From Labilithrix luteola (GTDB lineage Bacteria; Myxococcota_A; Polyangia; Polyangiales; Polyangiaceae): a DNA stretch of 9,381 bases. Under the pieces are notes generated by a model that worked only from the letters and a program-made list of their open reading frames with translations, was not told the origin of the DNA and searched no databases. This document shows positions 1-7,196 of the stretch, piece by piece. Every line of letters begins with the position of its first letter. Within the stretch, counting starts at the first letter, position 1. The position numbers were made by a program, and so were the translations under genes. Where the stretch lies: contig JAMFST010000613.1 in assembly GCA_026225435.1 (NCBI GenBank), forward strand, positions 1 to 9,381. The letters run 5' to 3'.

Positions 1-1191
<1,191 letters not shown>

Positions 1192-1215
1192 CGGGGAGCC
1201 TCTCGTGGGTCTTCG

Positions 1216-1290
1216 TGTCTCATCGTGCCGCGGCGGGGTGAGACATGCTGTCTCGGTGGGGACAGCGCCGTCGCGACGTAAGGTCTCGGT
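1216..1290. repeat. GTCTC repeat cluster with nested inverted repeats (candidate operator or leader structure)
   Basis: GTCTC occurs at 1217-1221, 1250-1254 and 1283-1287, starts exactly 33 bp apart; the last two share GTCTCGGT. Between the first two lies an opposite-strand copy, making two inverted repeats: TGTCTCA (1216-1222) with TGAGACA (1239-1245), and GAGACA (1240-1245) with TGTCTC (1249-1254) around TGC. A further pair is GCTGTC (1247-1252) with GACAGC (1261-1266). The cluster lies in the probable leader of the response regulator gene and 150-225 bp upstream of the esterase start. It could be a set of activator sites or RNA hairpins. Confidence 0.5.
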
Positions 1291-1355
1291 TGCGCGGCAG
1301 TTCTCCCCGGACGCCCGGAAATGGCTGCGCACGCGCTCGATAAACTCCACCGCTA

Positions 1356-1371
1356 AGCAAGGGGCGCACCA
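1356..1371 (-). promoter_or_regulatory. Putative sigma-54 (-24/-12) promoter for the response regulator gene
   Basis: Read on the minus strand the bases are TGGTGCG-CCCC-TTGCT. Against the sigma-54 consensus TGGCACG-N4-TTGCW, the GG and GC dinucleotides have exactly the right spacing and only two positions differ (C to T, A to G). It points at the response regulator gene. Transcription would begin near 1345, giving a leader of about 155 nt before the ATG at 1191. The consensus is established knowledge; use of this site is inferred. Confidence 0.5.
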
Positions 1372-1410
1372 GCAGAATTTGCCGGCCTGCGCCATCACGG
1401 GGGAGGTGGT

Positions 1411-1420
1411 GTCCCGGGAC
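1411..1420. promoter_or_regulatory. 10-bp perfect palindrome upstream of the esterase gene
   Basis: GTCCCGGGAC is a perfect palindrome ending 20 bp before the esterase start codon and about 40 bp upstream of the putative -24 element of the divergent promoter. It could be a regulator site serving either gene. Short GC-rich palindromes also arise by chance, so support is weak. Confidence 0.25.
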
Positions 1421-1440
1421 GCGCTGGTACGCTCAGGTCC

Positions 1441-2592
1441 ATGAAATCAGGCGTGGTCTGTCTCGCGTTGGCGGCCGTGGTGGGTGTGCTCCCCGTGGTG
1501 ACGCTGGCGGCCTGCGGCAATGGCGACGACGACGACACGAACGGCGGCGACGGTGGACGGCTCGACGCCACCGCGACGGCGGACGGCCAGGTGACGCCGG
1601 GGGACGAGCTCGCGCCTTCGGGGGACGATGGCTCGACCGCGCCGGGCGACGGCGCCCCTTCGAGCGATGCCGCGCCCAATGACGCCGCCTCGCAGCTCGA
1701 CGCCGGACCCGCCCCCGATCACGTGACCGGGCAGAAGATGACCGTGCAGGGGACCGCGCGCACCTACGACATCACCGTGCCGCTCGACTGCGCCACCACG
1801 ACCACCAAGGTCCCGCTGGTGATCATCCTGCACGGCGACGGCGAACAGGGGGCCGACATGTACCGGACGTTCGGCCTGGAGCAGGCTGCGACGGCCGCCG
1901 GTGCCGAGGCGGTGTTCGTCTACCCCAACGGGACGAACAACGTGAACCCGCCGGCGAACAACGCGTGGAACCTCTACGCCGATCCGGGGAAGTACCCGTA
2001 CCCGCCGCTGGCCGATGCGGGCGCGCCGACGGGGAACGACGACGTCGACTACCTCGACCAGATCATCACCACCTTCGAGAAGCTCGCCTGCGTCGACAAG
2101 CAGGTCTTCGTCACCGGCATCAGCTCCGGCGGGTACATGGCCAACCAGTACGCGCGCTGGCGCTCCAGCGTCGTCAGCGGCGTCGCGCCGATGTCTGGCG
2201 AGGCACCCACCGGCAACGAGGCCGCGGACTACCCGGACTGCGTCGGCACGACCGGCCCGGTCCCCGCGCTCATCATCCACGGCACGGCGGACACGGTGCT
2301 GCCGCCGGCCAACGGAGAGCAGGCCGCGTCGTACTGGGACCAGGCGAACAAGTGCGCCAACGCGGCCAAGGACTGCGCGTACTACCCGGATGCCGGCAAC
2401 GACGATCTCGCCGCCCCCCAGGCGACGCCGACGACCGCGACCACCCCCAGCCCGTGCGTCAGCTCCAACGGCTGCACCCTCGCGCCGGTGACCTTCTGCC
2501 TCGTCCCCGGTCTCGATCACGAGATCTGGAACGAGGCGGGCGCGGTCGTCTGGAAGTTCATCGCCGCGACCAAGCCCGACGGCGGCGCCTGA
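1441..2592 (+). CDS. Lipoprotein esterase of the LpqC / PHB-depolymerase-like (CE1-type) family
   Basis: Predicted surface or periplasmic serine esterase of 383 residues, hydrolysing an ester substrate; poly(3-hydroxybutyrate)-type polyesters, acetylated xylan and feruloyl esters are known substrates in this superfamily, and the sequence does not decide among them. The signal peptide ends at lipobox LAAC with C25 as the lipidated residue. A flexible Asp/Gly/Ala-rich linker (about 26-95), starting GNGDDDD, precedes the alpha/beta-hydrolase fold (about 98-378). Visible landmarks are oxyanion segment LHGDG (130-134), nucleophile elbow GISSG with S228, acid D284 in HGTAD, and H360 in GLDHEIW. Eight cysteines in the catalytic domain (117, 217, 267, 305, 312, 339, 345, 353) suggest disulfides and export. 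The Shine-Dalgarno is weak (AGG just before the ATG). The gene converges with the next minus-strand gene across only 17 bp with no obvious terminator hairpin. Confidence 0.88.
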   Translation: MKSGVVCLALAAVVGVLPVVTLAACGNGDDDDTNGGDGGRLDATATADGQVTPGDELAPSGDDGSTAPGDGAPSSDAAPNDAASQLDAGPAPDHVTGQKMTVQGTARTYDITVPLDCATTTTKVPLVIILHGDGEQGADMYRTFGLEQAATAAGAEAVFVYPNGTNNVNPPANNAWNLYADPGKYPYPPLADAGAPTGNDDVDYLDQIITTFEKLACVDKQVFVTGISSGGYMANQYARWRSSVVSGVAPMSGEAPTGNEAADYPDCVGTTGPVPALIIHGTADTVLPPANGEQAASYWDQANKCANAAKDCAYYPDAGNDDLAAPQATPTTATTPSPCVSSNGCTLAPVTFCLVPGLDHEIWNEAGAVVWKFIAATKPDGGA

Positions 2593-2609
2593 GCGTCAGG
2601 TTCGGTCGT

Positions 2610-3440
2610 TCAGGTTCCCAGAGCCGCCTTCAGCGCGCTGTACACCTTGCTGCAGCTCTGGAGGAAGTTGAGCGAGGCGGGGGCGACGGTCAGCTGCGCG
2701 GCGCTATTGGCCACCGTGTACGTGGCGTTCACCTGACCGAGCGGGCCGGGGACCGAGATCGAGCCGGCGGTCGTCGTGCCGGTGATGGTGCCCCCCTTGG
2801 CCGCCAGCGCCTTCATCGCCGCGGAGAGGAAGCTCGAAGGGTCGCCGCTCACCGGCAGCGACATCACGCAGTTGGAGTTGGAGCTCGAGATCAGCTTGGC
2901 GACCGGCACCACCAGCTTCACCGTCTGCGTCCCCACCGTCGCCGTGCTCACCGTGGACTTGATGAGCGAACCGGCATCGGTCGAGACCAGCCCTTGCGTC
3001 GTGAGCTCGTCGTCGGGGATCGCGGTCAGCGCCTGGTAGGCCACGGTGGTGACAGCACCCGTCGCGCCGTCCGTCAGGGTGATCTGCGTACCGTCCGCGC
3101 TGACGACGTAGGTGCCGATCGACAGGCAGCTGCCCGAGCTGCCCGTGGGCGTACCGGCCTCGGGCGCGGGGCCATAGCTGCAGGTGCTCGGCCACATGAC
3201 GTAGTCGGTGCCGTCCGAGAAGGTGATGTCCTCGAGCGGGCCGACGTCGCTGGTGGCGTACTCGCCGTCGAGGGTCGAGTCGGCGTTGGCGGCGATGATG
3301 GTCGTGCCGCTGTCACCGGCCGTCTGCGCAGGGTTGCTCGCCGGGCTCGCGCTGTCGTTCGAGGACGAGGAGCAGGCGGCGAGCGCCACGAAGAGCGGAG
3401 CAGCGGCGACGAGGGCGTACGGGAGGGGCGAACGACGCAT
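2610..3440 (-). CDS. Lipoprotein of unknown function, tandem paralogue A
   Basis: 276-residue exported protein that I do not recognise as a named family. The signal peptide has two Arg at the start, a hydrophobic core and lipobox LAAC (C23), followed by SSSSND and a Ser/Ala/Thr-rich linker to about 50. An N-terminal beta-rich module (about 56-165) carries LDGEY, TSDVG, YVMW, GTY and LTDGATG; it is shared with the downstream paralogue and with the N-terminus of the lipase gene at 4499-5914. A C-terminal domain (about 170-276) reads as helix, beta hairpin, strand, helix. Cysteines 87, 105, 191 and 263 could form one disulfide per domain. Compared with paralogue B it has an extra Pro/Gly/Thr-rich stretch between C87 and C105 and lacks about five residues near 143. 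GGAG lies very close to the ATG (one base between), so initiation may be weak or coupled to the gene 46 bp upstream. No catalytic motif is visible; a substrate-binding or accessory role is only a guess. Confidence 0.85.
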   Translation of the reverse strand: MRRSPLPYALVAAAPLFVALAACSSSSNDSASPASNPAQTAGDSGTTIIAANADSTLDGEYATSDVGPLEDITFSDGTDYVMWPSTCSYGPAPEAGTPTGSSGSCLSIGTYVVSADGTQITLTDGATGAVTTVAYQALTAIPDDELTTQGLVSTDAGSLIKSTVSTATVGTQTVKLVVPVAKLISSSNSNCVMSLPVSGDPSSFLSAAMKALAAKGGTITGTTTAGSISVPGPLGQVNATYTVANSAAQLTVAPASLNFLQSCSKVYSALKAALGT

Positions 3441-3486
3441 TCTCCAGCTGTAGCATCCGCTCGACCGGGGGCGGCCTCCTTAACGC

Positions 3487-4311
3487 TCAGTTACCGAGGG
3501 CGGACTTGAGCGCGCTGTAGACCGCGCTGCAGGATTGCAGCAGGCCGAGCGAGTCGGGCGAGATCTTCAATGTTGCCGCGCTGTTGGCCACGCTGTAGCT
3601 GCCCGTCACCGTGCCCAGAGGTGCGGGGACCGAGAAGCTGCCCGCCGTCGTCGACCCGGAGATGGTGCCCCCCTTGGCCGCGAGCGCCTTCTTCGCCGCC
3701 GCGAGGAAGCTGGAAGGGTCGCCGCTCAGCGGGAGGGACATCTCGCAGTTGCCGTTGGAGCTCGAGATCAGCTTGGCCACCGGCGTGACCAGCTTCACGC
3801 TCTGCGTCCCCACCGTCGCGGTCTTCACCGTGGACTTCACCAGCGCGCCGGCGTCCGCCGTGACCAGCCCCTCGGTGTGCAGCTCGTCGGTCGTCGGGAC
3901 GATGGTGTCCGGCGTGGCCGTGAGCGCCTGGTAGGCGAGCGTGGTCGCGTCGCCGGTGGCGCCGTTGGTCAAGGTGATCTGCGCTCCGTCGGAGCTGACG
4001 GCGTAGGTGCCGATCGACAGGCAGCTGCCCGAGGCAGGGCAGGGGCTCGGCCACATGACGTAGCTGGTCCCGCCGGAGAAGCTGATGTCCTCGATCGGGC
4101 CGACGTCACTGGTCGTGTACTCGCCGTCGAGGGTCGAGTCCGCGTTGGCGGCGATGTCGGCGACGCTGTCCTCGGTGACGGTCTCGGAGGGGTTCGCCGG
4201 ATCGGCCGAGGAGGTCGTCGAGGCCGGCGACGAGCAGGCGTTGGCAGCGAGCGCCACGAGCAGCGGAGCGACTGCGGCGACGACGGAGTGCGCGAGGGAC
4301 GAGCGGCTCAT
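3487..4311 (-). CDS. Exported protein of unknown function, tandem paralogue B
   Basis: 274-residue paralogue of the adjacent gene, about three quarters identical by eye over the aligned domains, in the order signal peptide, Ser/Thr linker (27-52), N-terminal module (about 59-160), C-terminal domain (about 165-274). Cysteines 91, 97, 189 and 261 correspond to those of paralogue A. The ATG at 4311 is chosen because GGAGGAG (4323-4317) sits 5 nt upstream and the signal peptide begins there; an in-frame ATG at 4365 would add 18 residues that spoil it. The cleavage region ends LAANAC: relative to LAAC in paralogue A, two inserted residues put Ala and Asn at -3 and -2 of C26, a poor lipobox but an acceptable AxA signal peptidase I site. 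It may therefore be released rather than lipidated. It probably shares a transcript with paralogue A, 46 bp downstream. Function is unknown. Confidence 0.85.
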   Translation of the reverse strand: MSRSSLAHSVVAAVAPLLVALAANACSSPASTTSSADPANPSETVTEDSVADIAANADSTLDGEYTTSDVGPIEDISFSGGTSYVMWPSPCPASGSCLSIGTYAVSSDGAQITLTNGATGDATTLAYQALTATPDTIVPTTDELHTEGLVTADAGALVKSTVKTATVGTQSVKLVTPVAKLISSSNGNCEMSLPLSGDPSSFLAAAKKALAAKGGTISGSTTAGSFSVPAPLGTVTGSYSVANSAATLKISPDSLGLLQSCSAVYSALKSALGN

Positions 4312-4316
4312 GTCCG

Positions 4317-4323
4317 CTCCTCC
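4317..4323 (-). promoter_or_regulatory. Strong ribosome binding site fixing the start of paralogue B
   Basis: GGAGGAG on the minus strand with a 5-nt spacer to the ATG at 4311. This is the strongest Shine-Dalgarno in the window and decides against the longer reading from 4365. Confidence 0.75.
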
Positions 4324-4498
4324 AGCAACGGGTGGGCCACTCTCGGCGCGGCCCGCGGTCGCCATGAAACGCCTTGTTTCGCAGCGGTTCGTCGCTTGCC
4401 CACCTTGGGCGACAGGTTCGCGGACGGACCGCTCTCCGGTGGACCGGGTGGGCCGCGACGTGTGCGCGGATCCTTCTCACTTCCGCCGTCCGTCGCCG

Positions 4499-5914
4499 TC
4501 AGTAGCCTTTGGCCGCGAGGTCGAAGGCGACCGTCCGGTAGAAGCGCACGTGGTCGAAGTCGGTGTTCGCGTCGACCGCGCTCGCCTGCGACGGGTCACC
4601 GATCTCGGACAGGTGATCGGCCGGGACACAGCCGCGGAAGGTGCCCCACTTGGCGCTCGCCGTCGGCACCATCGAGTCGTTGGCCGCACCGGGCGTCTCG
4701 GTGGTGATGACCGCGGCCATCGGCGCCATGAACGGGTGGACGATGCCCGACTCGGAGTTGCCGCCAAAGTGCATCCCCTCGCAGGTAGCGTCGTCGTTCG
4801 GTCCGGCGAACCCGCCGATGTCCGCGACCCCGGCCCACGACTGGTAGTAGACGCGCGCGTCGTCCTGGTTGTTGGCGTTGAAGGTGACGGCGTTGGCGGT
4901 GGAGATCGAGGTGAGCATCGCGCGGATGTGGCTGTCGCTGGCGACGTCGCTGAAGGTGCGGCCGAAGAGGCTGGCGAGTCCGTCCAGCACCGGATCGAGG
5001 CCGGGATACGGGAGCAGCTGCAGGGCGGCGTCGGCCACCGGCGTGCCGTGGTGCGCGCTCGAGATGGTCGTGAGCGAGGCGACGCGATCGCCGTACCCAA
5101 GGGTGCTGATGGCATAGCGCGCGTCGGTGCCGCCGGAGGAGTGGGCGATGATGTTCACCTTGGTCGCCCCGAACTGGGCGAGAGCGGCGTCGATCGCCTG
5201 GGCGAGCGCCGGGGCGCGCACCTCGGTGCTGTCGAGCGGCGGGAGATCGGCGACGTAGACCTGGTGACCGTCGGCCATGAAGGCGGCCGGCACGTTCAAG
5301 AAGTTGTTCTTCGTCGGCGACGTGATGATCCCGCTGGCCAGCACGAAGGGATACTTCGCCGGGCTCCCGCTCGGATCGGCGCCCAGCGGCGAGCCGTCGT
5401 TGGACTGGAAGCTGGAGGAGACGTCCCCCTCCTCGCTCATGGTGAAGGCCTTCACCAGCGCGACGCCCGCGTTGTACAGGACGAGGCTGATGGGCGCGCC
5501 GGCGTCCGGCGAGTAGATGAGCGTGCCGCCATCGCTGATCAGCCCCTGCGGCTTCACCGATTGCGTCGTCGTCGGCGAGGCGACCTGGTCGGGGTGGAAG
5601 GGGAAGGTCGTGGTCTGGCCGGTGGTGGAGTCGGTCAGCGACAGCGAGGTGTGCGCCGCGTCGAGCGCGTAGGTCCCCTCCTCGATGCACGGATTCCCGT
5701 CGGCGCAGGGCTCGCGGTACAGGACGTATTCCGAGGTCCCCTGGAAGATGATCTCGCGCACGGTGCCGGTGGCGTCGCTCGCCGTGTACGCGCCGTTCAG
5801 CTGCATCGCCGAGAGCGCGTCTTGCGACGAGCTCGTGTCGTCGGAGGACGAAGAGCAGCCCGCGGCGACGGAGGCGACGACGAGGATCCCGAGGTAGCGA
5901 GTGGTCGAGTGCAT
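4499..5914 (-). CDS. Lipoprotein triacylglycerol lipase (family I.1/I.2-like) with an extra N-terminal module
   Basis: 471-residue secreted lipase, expected to hydrolyse acylglycerol esters at the cell surface. The signal peptide ends VAAGC with lipidation at C20, then SSSSDD and a short Ser linker. Residues about 38-145 form a module matching the N-termini of the two downstream paralogues (LNGAYTASD, EYVLY, EPC, GTYALD, LTDSTTG). Residues about 185-471 match Pseudomonas/Burkholderia true lipases: KYPFVL, DGHQVYVADL, KVNIIAHSSGG with nucleophile S259, ISSAHHGTPVAD, acid D413 in NDSMV and H434 in ADHLSEI. C378 and C429 fit the conserved lipase disulfide. Two departures are visible: the usual HG oxyanion pair is SG (S194-G195) and the elbow begins with Ala (AHSSG). 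Classical members need a Lif foldase; none is here. The start at 5914 has a weak Shine-Dalgarno but gives a clean signal peptide. The AraC-family gene ends 86 bp upstream on the same strand and may control it. Confidence 0.9.
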   Translation of the reverse strand: MHSTTRYLGILVVASVAAGCSSSSDDTSSSQDALSAMQLNGAYTASDATGTVREIIFQGTSEYVLYREPCADGNPCIEEGTYALDAAHTSLSLTDSTTGQTTTFPFHPDQVASPTTTQSVKPQGLISDGGTLIYSPDAGAPISLVLYNAGVALVKAFTMSEEGDVSSSFQSNDGSPLGADPSGSPAKYPFVLASGIITSPTKNNFLNVPAAFMADGHQVYVADLPPLDSTEVRAPALAQAIDAALAQFGATKVNIIAHSSGGTDARYAISTLGYGDRVASLTTISSAHHGTPVADAALQLLPYPGLDPVLDGLASLFGRTFSDVASDSHIRAMLTSISTANAVTFNANNQDDARVYYQSWAGVADIGGFAGPNDDATCEGMHFGGNSESGIVHPFMAPMAAVITTETPGAANDSMVPTASAKWGTFRGCVPADHLSEIGDPSQASAVDANTDFDHVRFYRTVAFDLAAKGY

Positions 5915-6000
5915 GCGCACTACATGACCCGACACGACCTCGATCGTCAGTGTCCGGTCCCGCCAGAATGCTGTCCGCGCGCGCCACGCGCGAGGGCGCG

Positions 6001-7062
6001 CTACGACTGACGAAAGCGGGTCGGCGTGCTCCCCGTCCAGCGCTTGAACGCCTTGAGGAACGCGCTCACCTCCGCGTAGCCGAGGCGGAAGGTGATCTCG
6101 CCCAGCGGCAGGCGCGCGTCGGCCACCAGCGCCTGCGCGAGATCCCTGCGGGCCGCGTCGAGCTCGCGCTGGAAGCTGGTCCCCTTCTCCGTCAGGCGCC
6201 TCTGCAGCGTGCGCGCGCTCTGCCCCATCGCCTTCGCGACCAGCGCCAGATCGGGCGCGCCGTCGGGGAGCGCCACGTGAATCTGCCGGTGCACCAGGCG
6301 CAGCAGATCGTCGCTCCCGGGCGGCGCCCCCGCGGTCTCCAGCCGCGCGAGCGCTTCCTCCGCCTGCGCGCGCAGGACGGCGAAGAGCGCCGCGTCGTGG
6401 CTGCCGACGGGCAGATCGAGCACGCGTGCGTCGAGCGCGAGCCCGTTGCTCCCGGCGTCGAAGCGCAGATCGTCGCCGAGGATGGGCCGCAGCTCGGACA
6501 CGTCCGCCGGCTCTGGATGGGCGAGCCACGCGCGCCGCGGCACCACCGGCTGAGCGCTGAAGAGCCGCGCGTGGCGCATGAACATGGTGAGAAAGAACTC
6601 GTTCCCGTGGCGCCCCACGCAGAGCCGGTGGCCGGGGATCTTGTGCTCGACGATCACCTCGTCGCCGAGGCCGGGTGGACCGGGGACGCGGGTGGCGGTG
6701 ATGAGGATCAGCTCCGTCAGCAGCGAGGTGTAGCGCGACAGCCGCGTGAGCACCTCGCCGATGGTGGGGGCGCTGCGGCAGATGAACTCCACGAGCCCGA
6801 ACGATCCGCGCGGCATGTGCAGCGCCGAGTGCACGCCGAGGAAGCGGTCGCCGGAGAAGCGTTCGGCCTTCTCGTAGAAGGCCTGCAACGTCGAGAGCGC
6901 GACGGGAAACTCCGGATCGTGCTCGGCCCCCTCCGGGAGCCCGAAGCGCTCGATCAGCGGCGTCGGGTCGAGGCCGGTCGATCGAATGTACGCGAGCGTC
7001 GGGCCGACCACCTGCGTGCGCATGCGCGGATCGGAGCTCGCTTGGCGGGGGGGCGCGGCCAT
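6001..7062 (-). CDS. AraC-family transcriptional regulator with Arabinose_bd-type N-terminal domain
   Basis: 353-residue cytoplasmic DNA-binding regulator. The N-terminal part (about 25-215) follows the Arabinose_bd layout of OruR/ArgR-like regulators (LSTLQAFYEKAERFSGDRFLG, FGLVEFICRSAPTIGE, LPVG near 217), expected to bind a small ligand. The C-terminal AraC domain (about 268-353) contains two helix-turn-helix units: LALVAKAMGQSARTLQRRL and LGEITFRLGYAEVSAFLKAF, ending KRWTGSTPTRFR. The start is uncertain: ATG at 7062 is used, ATG at 7023 (340 residues) is equally good, and an in-frame ATG at 7206 is rejected because it would overlap the divergent gene. Neither favoured start has a clear Shine-Dalgarno. 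It is divergent from the beta-helix lipoprotein gene and lies just upstream of the lipase gene on the same strand, so either or both are likely targets; that is inference from position. Confidence 0.92.
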   Translation of the reverse strand: MAAPPRQASSDPRMRTQVVGPTLAYIRSTGLDPTPLIERFGLPEGAEHDPEFPVALSTLQAFYEKAERFSGDRFLGVHSALHMPRGSFGLVEFICRSAPTIGEVLTRLSRYTSLLTELILITATRVPGPPGLGDEVIVEHKIPGHRLCVGRHGNEFFLTMFMRHARLFSAQPVVPRRAWLAHPEPADVSELRPILGDDLRFDAGSNGLALDARVLDLPVGSHDAALFAVLRAQAEEALARLETAGAPPGSDDLLRLVHRQIHVALPDGAPDLALVAKAMGQSARTLQRRLTEKGTSFQRELDAARRDLAQALVADARLPLGEITFRLGYAEVSAFLKAFKRWTGSTPTRFRQS

Positions 7063-7083
7063 CGGCGCGGCACCATAGCTCGA

Positions 7084-7166
7084 GGTGTACGAACGCTGCA
7101 CACCCCCTGCGCGCGGCGTCACACCTGCGCGAGCCGTGTTCGATGCTTTTCTGCTGTCACACGGCT
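7084..7166. promoter_or_regulatory. Divergent araC-type / beta-helix intergenic region with inverted and direct repeats
   Basis: The 134-bp gap between divergent starts contains GGTGT (7084-7088) facing ACACC (7100-7104), CACACC at 7099-7104 and again at 7120-7125 (21 bp apart, two helical turns), and an 8-bp perfect inverted repeat AGCCGTGT (7132-7139) / ACACGGCT (7159-7166) with a 19-nt interval. AraC-family proteins commonly bind direct half-sites one or two turns apart, so the CACACC pair is a candidate operator. No convincing -35/-10 pair was found. Confidence 0.35.
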
Positions 7167-7183
7167 GGTGCGAATGTTGCGAT

Positions 7184-7188
7184 GAGGG
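7184..7188 (+). promoter_or_regulatory. Ribosome binding site favouring the ATG at 7197
   Basis: GAGGG with an 8-nt spacer to the ATG at 7197. In-frame ATGs at 7182 and 7143 have no comparable Shine-Dalgarno, which is why 7197 is used for the beta-helix lipoprotein. Confidence 0.5.
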
Positions 7189-7196
7189 CGCTCCGC

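Noticed and set aside
2593..2609. Bidirectional terminator between the convergent esterase and paralogue A
   Set aside because: Only 17 bp separate the stop codons and no stem of useful length with a T-tract is visible.
4312..4365. Longer N-terminus for paralogue B starting at the ATG at 4365
   Set aside because: It adds 18 residues ahead of a normal signal peptide and ignores the strong GGAGGAG placed 5 nt before the ATG at 4311.
4366..4410. Short inverted repeats GAAAC/GTTTC (4366-4380) and GCCCA/TGGGC (4398-4410) in the 187-bp gap before paralogue B
   Set aside because: Five-bp stems are expected by chance in this length; no T-tract or promoter context supports them. The gap may still hold a promoter, but none is clear.
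5978..5992. CGCGCG-CCA-CGCGCG inverted repeat between the AraC-family and lipase genes as a terminator
   Set aside because: Alternating CG runs pair with themselves trivially, the loop is 3 nt, and no T-tract follows on the minus strand. It does not justify splitting the two genes into separate transcripts.
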